This document shows positions 1 through 7,325 of a DNA stretch of 18,928 nt, in pieces (the first letter of the stretch is position 1; the number at the start of each line of letters is the position of its first letter). Below the pieces are notes generated by a model. It ran no database searches. It was given only the letters and a program-made list of their open reading frames with translations, and had not been told where the DNA came from. Where the stretch lies: positions 414,585 through 433,512 of the forward strand of contig CAMPET010000019.1 in assembly GCA_946803715.1 (NCBI GenBank). The letters run 5' to 3'. The position numbers and the translations under genes are program-made. The DNA comes from Beroe ovata (taxonomy: Eukaryota; Ctenophora; Nuda; Beroida; Beroidae).

Positions 1-244
1 TCGCCGGTCACATCATTCCACGCTTTGTCTGGACCGCTCTTCTTATCATCGGATTCTGAAAGATGGGACATTATCGTTGGATAATTAAGACCGGAATTTT
101 GTTCACAAATCATGATTCTCAAATTTATGAAGGTACCTATATCGAATTTAACAAACCTTCCCGTTCGAACTGATCGTTCTGCTCATCGGCAACTACTGCT
201 ACCCATAGGACCGCAGCGATAACTAGCGCAAGCAGCAGTCTCAT
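1..244 (-). CDS. Small secreted protein, 5' part only (two exons, runs off the window)
   Basis: Exon 1 is 244 down to 157 (29 codons plus one base). Exon 2 is 55 down to 1 and is cut by the window edge. The intron 156-56 begins GTTTGT and ends TTTCAG on the minus strand, and the join keeps the frame. The product starts with a clear signal peptide: MRLLLALVIAAVLWVAVVAD, with a hydrophobic core at residues 3-18 and likely cleavage near A19. A short, charged, acidic mature part follows, containing EESDDKKSGPDKAWND. No conserved domain is visible. The ATG is preceded by TTATTCAG and then four bases, a good 3' splice acceptor with no visible upstream exon. The gene lies antisense, upstream of the visible NAA30 exons, and is probably nested in an NAA30 intron. 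It could be a peptide precursor or a small secreted effector; the family is not recognised. Confidence 0.6.
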
Positions 245-1273
245 TGCTCTGAATAATGTTGTCATTAACTTTTAGTTGAAACATCGAGCATTCAATAGAG
301 AAAGGTTGGTGAAATTTATTAGGGATAAAACTCGGTGTTCTCCTGTAAGCAGGTAACAGGGAACAGTGACTATTTGGAGATTAAAGTTCAGTGATTTGTA
401 TAAATTCACAGCACACAAATATGCCGCTATTAGACATTCCCGGCCTTTTTAAACTTTTGATTATCGCAACGTTTTGTCCTTTGTCCTTTCCACTACGCCT
501 TTTATTACGTGATAAAACACCTTTTATCACGTGATCTTTTTGCAATAGTCCTTTGTCTTCAGAGAAATAGCAATGGCTGACCATTACGTTTAATATTCTA
601 CTGAGAGTCCTTTAGCACCCATCTCATTACCTTCTTTGTGTTAAAGGGAACAGAATGAGTCATTGTCGGTAACAATGTCCAGGAATTTTGTTTGTGATGA
701 CTCCTTGCTCAGGCCATCTTTTCTTGGAAAACATAAATTCCCAGTTGCACAGATCACATTGAAAACGTACCATCCAACATAGAGCTATTATAATTTGCTA
801 TCATAATTTGGACTTTACCAGTAAATAGAAATTAAATAGTGTGGTATTATTTTGATACTCGCGTCAGTCAGGCGAGCCTGAGACTATAATAAGAATACGT
901 CATGTTCTGAAATAAATTTTCCATACTGTGGTGATGGGTCTTATAGTTGTAGATCTTAGACAAAAGGCAGGTGTTTTAAAGTTTTAATGATAACTGTACC
1001 AAGAAACGTTGCTTCTAGGAAACTATTCATGGAGCTTCGTAAACTGGCTGCAGGTCAAAAATCTCAAGGTATATCAGGGTCTTAAATGCAGAAATCAAAA
1101 GATAATAGATGCAATTCAGCGAAAAACAACTTGTAAGCAACTTTTGTACAGTTATCATTTATGACATTGTAATGTTGGCCGCGCGCGGCTTATCACTAAC
1201 CCTACACGTGCTATGCGCCCCTGTTAGCGATATTACCATCGATATTAGCGATAATCACTGTAGCTATTTACAG
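245..1273. other. Non-coding stretch, probably NAA30 intron
   Basis: I find no convincing exon here on either strand. The exon joined to 1274 must end after the first base of a codon, and the family predicts a Gly-Ile-Gly type acetyl-CoA loop just before it. No such exon was found, so the upstream NAA30 exons probably lie left of the window. The stretch holds a perfect hairpin (507-532) and a 12-base palindrome of alternating C and G (1178-1189) in an otherwise AT-rich context. Confidence 0.5.
507..532. repeat. Perfect 11-bp inverted repeat with 4-base loop
   Basis: ACGTGATAAAA (507-517), loop CACC (518-521), then the exact reverse complement TTTTATCACGT (522-532). The right arm runs into a CACGTG E-box at 529-534. 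It lies about 260 bases upstream of the minus-strand secreted-protein start at 244, so it could be a regulatory palindrome for that gene. Function unknown. Confidence 0.7.
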
Positions 1274-2225
1274 GTTCATCATTGGTTCAGAAAGCAATAC
1301 AGACAATGATCAACAACAGATGTGAAGAGGTTAGTTCATTTTCAATAATCTTACAGGACTAGATAAACAAAAATGAGCAAGTTCGATGATTGAGTTGGCC
1401 CATAAATTTTTGCTGAAAATTGCCCGCGTGTAAACGCCTGTCTGTATCATCGTATCGTGTTCACTACACCATGAATAACATCAGAGCAGCTGCACAAATA
1501 TCCAAAGATTCACCTAGGATCGGGAAGTTTCGCGCCTTCTCGGGGAGCGCATCATGTTCAGCGCAACCCGAAACATGCCCGTATACCTGATTCCTATCCC
1601 ACCATTATCATCGCCGGAGTCTGCACTGTATTTTGGGAGAGCATCCATCTTTCTTCGCCTGAAATTGCTCTACCGCGTTTTATCCTTGTATGTTCGCTCT
1701 GAAAAAATTCTCGAGCAATCTTGTTCGTGATCTGAGTCACTTGCCAAGTTTGTATTTACACTACTCCAAATAGTGTGATTTACGTAGTTAATAATAATAA
1801 TAATAGCCAATAGGTGTAATAATAGGGGTATGGTGCATGCATGAAATTTGTGCCAGACTAAAATTTGCCACTTTTTTTGGAAGGCGCTAGAATGGTTTTC
1901 TTAAGACCTCAGCGCGAATGATCAAAAGTTTAGCGCGCGCGCCGCGCATCTGCAAATAAAATTGTGCTGTTTTTTAATTGTTGTGCACGCAGCAGCATTG
2001 GTTTTCCTCTGTTGATCTTGATTGATCGGATCACTGTTCACTTGCTATCAATGCTGATAACTCATTCTCATTCCCGCTATTGTTCAGGTAGTTCTCGAGA
2101 CTGAGATAACGAACAAAGCTGCACTCAATTTGTACCAACAACTTGGCTTTGTCAGAGATAAACGTCTACTGAAGTACTATCTTAACGGGGTTGACGCGTT
2201 TAGATTGAAACTCTGGTTAAGATAG
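1274..2225 (+). CDS. NAA30: N-alpha-acetyltransferase 30 (NatC catalytic subunit), last two exons
   Basis: NAA30 is the catalytic GNAT subunit of NatC, which acetylates N-termini of the Met-Leu/Ile/Phe type at the ribosome. Exon 1274-1329 gives [18 protein letters not shown], the helix after the acetyl-CoA loop. Exon 2088-2225 gives [38 protein letters not shown] and RLKLWLR, then TAG. The block [10 protein letters not shown]...[26 protein letters not shown] is the diagnostic C-terminus of NAA30/Mak3. The intron is 1330-2087 (GTTAGT...TTCAG), and the junction falls between codons. The upstream catalytic exons (signature GYIAMLAV) are not in the window. An AATAAA lies 127 bases after the stop. 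Confidence 0.85.
1514..1648 (-). CDS. Small ORF (44 codons) nested antisense in the NAA30 intron, tentative
   Basis: The ATG at 1648 is preceded by GCAATTTCAG and a 10-base leader, the same acceptor-then-ATG layout as other genes here. The frame gives [20 protein letters not shown], then [13 protein letters not shown] and [11 protein letters not shown], then TAG. The DNA is richer in G+C than its surroundings. A splice donor (ATCAG|GTATAC, exon end at 1587) could instead make this the first exon of a longer gene, but no convincing partner exon was found. There is no signal peptide and no known domain. It could be a chance ORF. Confidence 0.3.
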   Translation of the reverse strand: MDALPKYSADSGDDNGGIGIRYTGMFRVALNMMRSPRRRETSRS

Positions 2226-2351
2226 CTGTTGTTCTTGTTTATCATGATTATCATTACCAATGTTGTTGTCATGGTGCCAAGAGTTCGATGAGATAAGAAG
2301 AAAGGTTGCTGTGATATGAAGAAGATATCACTCAGTAGGAATTTGCTGGAC

Positions 2352-2357
2352 AATAAA
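2352..2357 (+). terminator. Poly(A) signal for the NAA30-like gene
   Basis: AATAAA lies 127 bases after the NAA30 stop codon and before the next gene on the same strand. Confidence 0.5.
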
Positions 2358-2544
2358 TTGGATTTGTCATTTGTGACCCAATTTGTGTATCACCGTATCG
2401 GTTTACATAAGTTTGAAGTTTAGACAAGGTCGGGAATTCTTTTTTCCTGGAAGATGATTAATGATATGATTTATCCTGATACTTTGTTAATATTACTTCA
2501 ACACAAATAACGCAATCACTCATCCCGTTAATTTACCTCCTAGC

Positions 2545-5500
2545 ATGGCAGCATGTGTTAGTTCCCCGTGTCGATGTCTCTACACAGCGTCTCGGCTACC
2601 CAACAAGCGATCCCTGACGGATAAAACACATCTTTCGTCCCGGATATCTCCCGTGTCATCCCACTATCGACTCCTCTCTGGGAAGGAGACGAAGCTGCGA
2701 CCGGAAAGCATACATAGTCGAGTACTGTATAACGATGATCGGATTGTTGTGTATAACAAGCCCAACCGTAAGGCTGTTCACGGAGGTAATTATTGATGAG
2801 GTAATCATAGTTGCCAGGTTCACAAACATCAGGTTTACATTCCTGTGATATATTTCTTAATGATGAGTTGTGTTCCCGGTGTTTTAGGTCCCAAAGTCGG
2901 TAAGACGATCATGCAGCAGTTAGAGGAAGCGAATATCTCCCCAATATTCCCAGTTCACCGGCTCGATAGAAACACGACAGGTACATGATCAACGACAGGC
3001 AATGCTTGTCAGGCATTATATGGTCAAGGAACTGCTCAATTCTCACTTGATAGCATGGCACATGTCTTCCCTAACATAACCGTGCACCACAGGCGTCTTA
3101 TTACTGGCGAAGGATAGAGAGATGGCTGCCTACTTATCTAGTTTGATGAAGCATCACAAGGTAGGGGATTATTCTCGCTGAAAACGGCACACTCAATAGT
3201 TTCAATCTAAGTTCTCCCAACCCCCTTTCCGGTTCAGATTTTGCGGAGCTATTTGGCGCTGTGTATCGGTGTACCTGAGAAAATGAAGGGCGAGGTGGGC
3301 GGTGTTATAGGTCACTTCGAGCGGAACGGAAGGTAATCGTCCTGTAACATTGAATATCAGTGATAATTGATTTCACACTCCGACGATTATACTTGGAGCG
3401 ATCATCAGATACACGCGTGCATCGACTTTCCTAATACTTCAATATTCAATGAGTTTCTCGAACTCATTGACTCCAAATAGTTTTCCCCGAGCTCGGTGTT
3501 ACACTATCACTCGTTCAGGTGGATGATGGGAATGACAAAGCGGCTCACGAGCAATACACGGGACACCTCGACTAAGTACAGGGTCGGTAAGCCCATCATT
3601 ATGTGGTATCGTATATCCAATGTCCCGAACTGTATATGTTATACTGTTATACTGTTATTCTGTATGCGGCATGCCGATGTTCTTAAATATTGAATAGAGA
3701 TAGACCCCCATTATTCTCTATCCTTAGCTAGCTTTTGAACTGCTAAGCTAGCTGGTTCCCCAGGTTCTCAAGACCTACCTGGACGCACTGAGCATGATAG
3801 AGCTGCAGCCCGTCACTGGTGCGAAGCATCAGTTAAAGGTAGGTGACCATGAGTCTCATGTCCCCAAACCTATCTCAGATATCACAGCTGACTCTTATAC
3901 TAGGTAGGAATATGGCAGATGGAAAGCACCAAGAAGCTGCTATGAACAACGCACCCCCTCCCTACACCGACCAACCGTACCCGCCCCAGCAGGGTTACCC
4001 GCCGGTGGCAGGGGGCGCATATCCGCCTCAAGGGGGCGCCCCATATCCGCCTCAAGGAGGCGCCCCATATCCTGCTCAAGGAGGTGCCCCATATCCTGCT
4101 CAAGGGGGCGCCCCATATCCGCCTCAAGGAGGCGCCCCATATCCTGCTCAAGGAGGTGCCCCATATCCCCCTCAAGGAGGCGCCCCATATCCGCCTCCAG
4201 GTGGCGCCCCATACGCTCCGCCCACGACAACAGTGACAACGGTTGTGGTCCCGCAGGCGGTTGTTGTTTCTAGATACCCACAACACATGATCTGCCCCTC
4301 GTGCCACGCAAACATCCAGACCAAGGTCGAATATGAGAGTGGTGTTATTGTCTTCTGTCTCTGTGCGCTTCTCTTCTTCTCTACTCTTTTCTGTTTTTTC
4401 ATTCCGTTCCTCATCGACTCTCTGAAAGATGCCGTTCACAAATGCCCGTCCTGTAAAGCCTACATCGGACGGAAGAATGTCATCTAATCGAACTCGGTAT
4501 AGAACTGTACTCATGTGATGCGTTTGCTTTCGCTATTGAAAAACTGACAAAACTTCTGAACTTTCTCTTAGTATGGATTTAAATTTGCTTTTGCTTTTAT
4601 TCACCTTTTATACTTTACCGAAATTACCATTTAGTAGATGTACACCTTTTACTCAACCGTAAATAATTGTGATGATAATCGTAAGACTAAGAAGTATGTT
4701 TAAAAGTGTTTATGTTGCATTTGAAGATAATCTGCATGTTGTTAAATTAGATAAACTTGGACTTATTCACTGGTTCATAATGACTACAACCACAAGGATG
4801 AAGGGAATATTGGGTTCATGTGCGGAATCTATCAGTCTATCACAAAAACAGTGACAAAACTAAATATGAGAAATTCTGTAGCTCAAAAGAAGGTTTTAGT
4901 AGGAAGTGTCTGCGATCTTCTCCCCCATTTTTTATACTGGTACTCTTGCTCTGCTGCCTCTTCCACATCCCCCTTCTTATCTTCTGACCTGGAGGAATGA
5001 TTTCATGTATCAATTGCCAACATATGCGTTGAGATATAGTCGATTTATCTGCTGTTAGAGTTCGCGAACAGAGTAATAAATCAACTCTCTCTCTCTCATT
5101 GTTACTTTATACAATCGTTCATTCTACAAGCTCTGTTACTCTCAACCGCATGTGTTTTTCATGGATTTTGTGCACGTGCAACCCCACCTCTCTGTTACCA
5201 CTCGGACCTCGTGGTCATATCCTCCTCCGTGTTGTAATCCTGTGTATTGTCTGCCAGCTCCCCTTCACTCATCACCATGGCAGCGTGGTCTCCTAGCGAT
5301 GACCGAGCTGCTAGTCTCCTCCGCAAACAGTTCAGATCGTAGTGGAAGTTGTAACCAGAGTGACAGGGCGCCGCCCCAGCTTCTGAGTCCTGGGAAATGT
5401 ATTGTGAGAGGGAGGGGTTCAATTAGGGTCTCAGTTTAGAGTGATAGGGTCACGATATGTTGCTACCAATCTGTGCTTAAAAACGAGGGAATTATCTCTG

Positions 5501-7077
5501 AGAATTATAGGTTTTTGTGGGCGTGTGTTGCGATCTGAAAGTGACTGTTTCTTACCTCCAACACTCCCCCTCCCTCCTCCGCTCCCTCATGAACGGCAGC
5601 ACAATAAACCCGACTTGTCTCACCCATGAACAGAATGAACAGAATAACTGAACTCACGAGAGCATGCATAGTTGTGATTCTGAAATGAAAATAAGTGATC
5701 CAAAAACACTGCCCCGGCCATTTTATATGGGAGAAACGCGTGTTTAATTCTCGTGGCTTCGGGTTGAAAAACTCCAAGACACGATTACGGCCGAAGTCAG
5801 TAATTACAAAATTGGCAATTTCGTTGTTTCCACGACGGAATTGTCGATTAGGCTACCATCTGGTTGTGGTTTTGCGGCCTAATTTTTGGCTTATACTAGC
5901 GTCTGATTCACTGTTGTATCAAATTTTGTAACGTTATTGAGCAACATTATTGTTCCTGTAACATAACATTATTCTTTCAGGTTCACTGCGCTCAATTACT
6001 GAAAACACCAATATTTGGTGATGGAAAGTACGCTCCTAAAGCCATGCTTCACGCTGATTTAGCGGGCAGAGCTCTCAAACGAGGTCAGATATATGTTTGG
6101 TATAATGGTAGAATTAGAATTAGCCGGGTTTATTTGAGTGTTGGTTGTTACCCTGAAAGGGTGTCAGCGAGCGACGTTTAGAAGAATAGAGTGATGTCAC
6201 CGTGTGAAAGAGTAGTGTCATTAGTGTTAGGTGTGTGATGACAAAGAATGAATGATGTCATAATCATTTTGAAAAGTGTGTGATCATCGAACATAATATC
6301 ACTATTATAGTATCGCATGACGTCACTCTATCCCAGGTATGGGATTCCAACACCTCCACTTACATTCACACCGGATCTTGCTCCCAGAGTACAAACAGAC
6401 AAATGATCTCATTATCACAGCGCCTCTCCCGCCCCACTTTCTAGGTTAGTGTGCGCAGATCCCTTCCACTCCAATTTCTAGCTCATATATATAGTGTGGC
6501 TGGTCAGAAGGACGTTTAATTGAATGAAATAGGAATAATTTCCTCCAGATTCTTCATTTTTACGCAGCACCTTATCTCCAATATAGATAGCATACTCCGA
6601 GTAGAGACTTACACTCACCACAAGACAAGGACGGTGCCAAACAAAGACAAATTGGTGGATTCTGTCGATGAGAATCTACTCCGCAAACTTACCGGGTTAG
6701 CTGTTTGCGATACAAAATTAATTCTGAAGATTTCACAAATTCTAGGATCTATCCCTCAAAATCTCTCTCCTCCCTTACCCCTCTCTCCTCCCTTACCCCT
6801 CTCTCCTCCCTTTCCTCCTCTCACTCTCCTCCCACCCTCCCTCAGGATGAGCGCTAGACAGAGTTTCTACGACGTTGACGCCACAGAGCGAGAGGAGGAG
6901 AGGCAGCTCCAAGATCTCTCATACGCAGAGGAGGAGATTTACTCCCGGTCCCCGCGGAATCTGAGGCCCGATCCGAGCCGTGGGGGCCGGAGCGGGCCGG
7001 CGTTCCGCGACCCTCATCGGAATATCAAGATACGGAAAATAGTGGAGAGTACGCTATCTTATAAGTCGGACAAGTAG
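2545..7077 (+). CDS. RPUSD4: RluA-family RNA pseudouridine synthase, RPUSD4-like (8 firm exons, 2 tentative)
   Basis: It should isomerise uridine in RNA, probably in mitochondria. Exons: 2545-2785, 2888-2980, 3093-3160, 3238-3332, 3519-3582, 3764-3838, 5981-6083, 6337-6444, all with matching phases; tentative 6533-6695 and 6846-7077. The start is the first ATG, one base after an acceptor-like CCTCCTAG. Residues 1-55 are rich in Arg, Ser and Thr with few acids, like a mitochondrial presequence. Next come VLYNDDRIVVYNKPNRKAVHGG, PVHRLDRNTTGVLLLAKD (catalytic Asp in HRLD), TKYRVLKTYL, IELQPVTGAKHQLKVH, PIFGDGKYAP and HLHLHSHRILLPE, in the family order. HRLD.NTTG and LQP.TG.KHQL favour RPUSD4 over its paralogs. 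Exon 5 must use donor GTCGGT although GTAAGC lies four bases on. The sixth intron (2.1 kb) hosts two other genes. With the tentative exons the protein is about 413 residues. Confidence 0.8.
3912..4487 (+). CDS. LITAF-domain (SIMPLE/CDIP-like) membrane protein, nested in the RPUSD4 intron
   Basis: The single-exon product has 191 residues. LITAF-domain proteins are monotopic zinc-binding proteins of late endosomes and lysosomes. The N-terminus carries APPPYTDQ (residues 14-21), a PPxY motif of the type that binds WW domains of NEDD4-family ubiquitin ligases. Residues about 36-101 are a Pro/Tyr/Gly/Gln repeat with unit PYPPQGGA. The LITAF domain follows: CPSC at 128-131, a hydrophobic segment at about 145-167, then HKCPSC at 176-181. 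The two CxxC pairs flank the membrane-dipping helix as in the family. The chosen ATG follows TTATACTAG by 8 bases; a GTG-initiated extension upstream overlaps the RPUSD4 donor and is unlikely. It lies on the same strand as its host, so it needs its own promoter or trans-splicing. The paralog cannot be named. Confidence 0.88.
   Translation: MADGKHQEAAMNNAPPPYTDQPYPPQQGYPPVAGGAYPPQGGAPYPPQGGAPYPAQGGAPYPAQGGAPYPPQGGAPYPAQGGAPYPPQGGAPYPPPGGAPYAPPTTTVTTVVVPQAVVVSRYPQHMICPSCHANIQTKVEYESGVIVFCLCALLFFSTLFCFFIPFLIDSLKDAVHKCPSCKAYIGRKNVI
4020..4211 (+). repeat. 24-bp coding tandem repeat, 8 units
   Basis: Eight in-frame 24-base units encode variants of YPPQGGAP and YPAQGGAP in the LITAF-domain protein. 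Units are nearly identical in DNA (the core includes CAAGG then GGCGCCCCATATCC), so the array probably expands and contracts by slippage or unequal exchange. Confidence 0.95.
4596..4601 (-). terminator. Poly(A) signal candidate for the antisense peptide gene
   Basis: TTTATT on the plus strand reads AATAAA on the minus strand, 282 bases after the peptide precursor's stop. It lies within the 3' flank of the LITAF gene, so the two transcripts would converge and overlap. Confidence 0.3.
4883..5669 (-). CDS. Secreted peptide precursor, three exons, nested antisense in the RPUSD4 intron
   Basis: Exon 1 is 5669-5556, exon 2 is 5389-5199 and exon 3 is 4988-4883. Both introns are GT-AG (GTAAG...CCCAG; GTAAC...TCCAG) and the phases agree (0, then 2). 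The product has 136 residues. Residues 1-25 are a signal peptide (core ALVSSVILFILFMG). Residues 47-59, CHSGYNFHYDLNC, form a two-cysteine loop followed at once by LRRRL (60-64), a basic processing site. A long acidic spacer follows (SEGELADNTQDYNTEEDM). The end is EYQYKKWGRRSQTLPTKTFF (117-136), with KK and GRR sites of the kind that allow cleavage and amidation. The ATG lies 10 bases after CATTTCAG. If intron 2 is retained, translation stops right after W102. I do not recognise the family; a neuropeptide or peptide-hormone precursor is the best reading. Confidence 0.6.
5075..5080 (+). terminator. Poly(A) signal candidate for the LITAF gene
   Basis: AATAAA about 590 bases after the LITAF stop, followed by a CT repeat (5084-5098). 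It lies inside the second intron of the antisense peptide gene. Confidence 0.35.
5670..5980. other. Remainder of RPUSD4 intron 6
   Basis: No exon is seen on either strand. Just right of the peptide gene start is its minus-strand acceptor-like sequence TTATTTTCATTTCAG; the region ends with the RPUSD4 exon 7 acceptor ATTCTTTCAG. Confidence 0.5.
6764..6843 (+). repeat. Polypyrimidine tract with 18-bp tandem repeat
   Basis: TCTCTCCTCCCTTACCCC occurs at 6764 and 6782 and degenerates at 6800. The tract stays almost purely C/T up to CCCTCAG (6839-6845), directly before the ATG at 6847. It is an exceptionally long acceptor tract, either for the last RPUSD4 exon or for a trans-spliced separate gene. 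Confidence 0.8.
6847..7077 (+). CDS. Last RPUSD4 exon, or a separate 76-residue charged protein
   Basis: The frame opens with MSARQSFYDVDATEREEERQ, runs through an acid- and Arg-rich stretch (LSYAEEEIYSRSPRNLRPDP) and ends RNIKIRKIVESTLSYKSDK before TAG. Two readings fit. As the last RPUSD4 exon it would start at 6846 after CTCAG and take phase 2 from the tentative exon 6533-6695 (donor ACCGG|GTTAGC); the frame then stays open from 2545. As a separate gene, its ATG would be one base after the acceptor, the layout seen at other starts here. No known domain is seen. The exon 6533-6695 has a poor acceptor (GAAATAG), so the link to RPUSD4 is unproven. Confidence 0.45.
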   Translation: MSARQSFYDVDATEREEERQLQDLSYAEEEIYSRSPRNLRPDPSRGGRSGPAFRDPHRNIKIRKIVESTLSYKSDK

Positions 7078-7325
7078 TTGATCGTTAATTGGCCAATTAG
7101 GCGATGATTATTCAATTCCGATGGTGTTTGTGAAAGAATACTTTGTCAAAGATATCAAGATACGATATGGAACATAGTGATTAAGCAAGTCACGTCTCAT
7201 CTCTCTGTACAGCTTAATACTGGATTGTATCTATCGTATATTTTTCAATCATACCCAATGAATATTATTATTCTCAATCCTGACATGAGTTAATAATCCT
7301 CTCATATACCCATGCAAGGTAGGAT

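Noticed and set aside
920-979. Another possible upstream NAA30 exon (reads MGLIVVDLRQKA before GTG)
   Set aside because: An in-frame TAA lies just upstream and no acceptor AG occurs between it and the matching residues.
1019-1067. Possible upstream NAA30 exon (reads KLFMELRKLAAGQKSQ, acceptor GCTTCTAG, donor CAAG|GTATAT)
   Set aside because: The phase fits the next exon, but the residues do not match the conserved acetyl-CoA loop and the spacing is two residues short.
3900-4514. Long antisense ORFs over the LITAF repeat
   Set aside because: They are shadows of the 24-bp GC-rich repeat; the plus-strand frame has the LITAF cysteines and membrane segment.
5152-5439. Plus-strand ORF of 95 codons in the RPUSD4 intron
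   Set aside because: It is the antisense shadow of exon 2 of the peptide precursor, whose splice sites, signal peptide and phases agree.
6187-6333. Inverted GTGATGTCA / TGACGTCAC motifs resembling CRE sites in an RPUSD4 intron
   Set aside because: Short motifs inside an intron with no nearby start; not enough to call regulatory sites.
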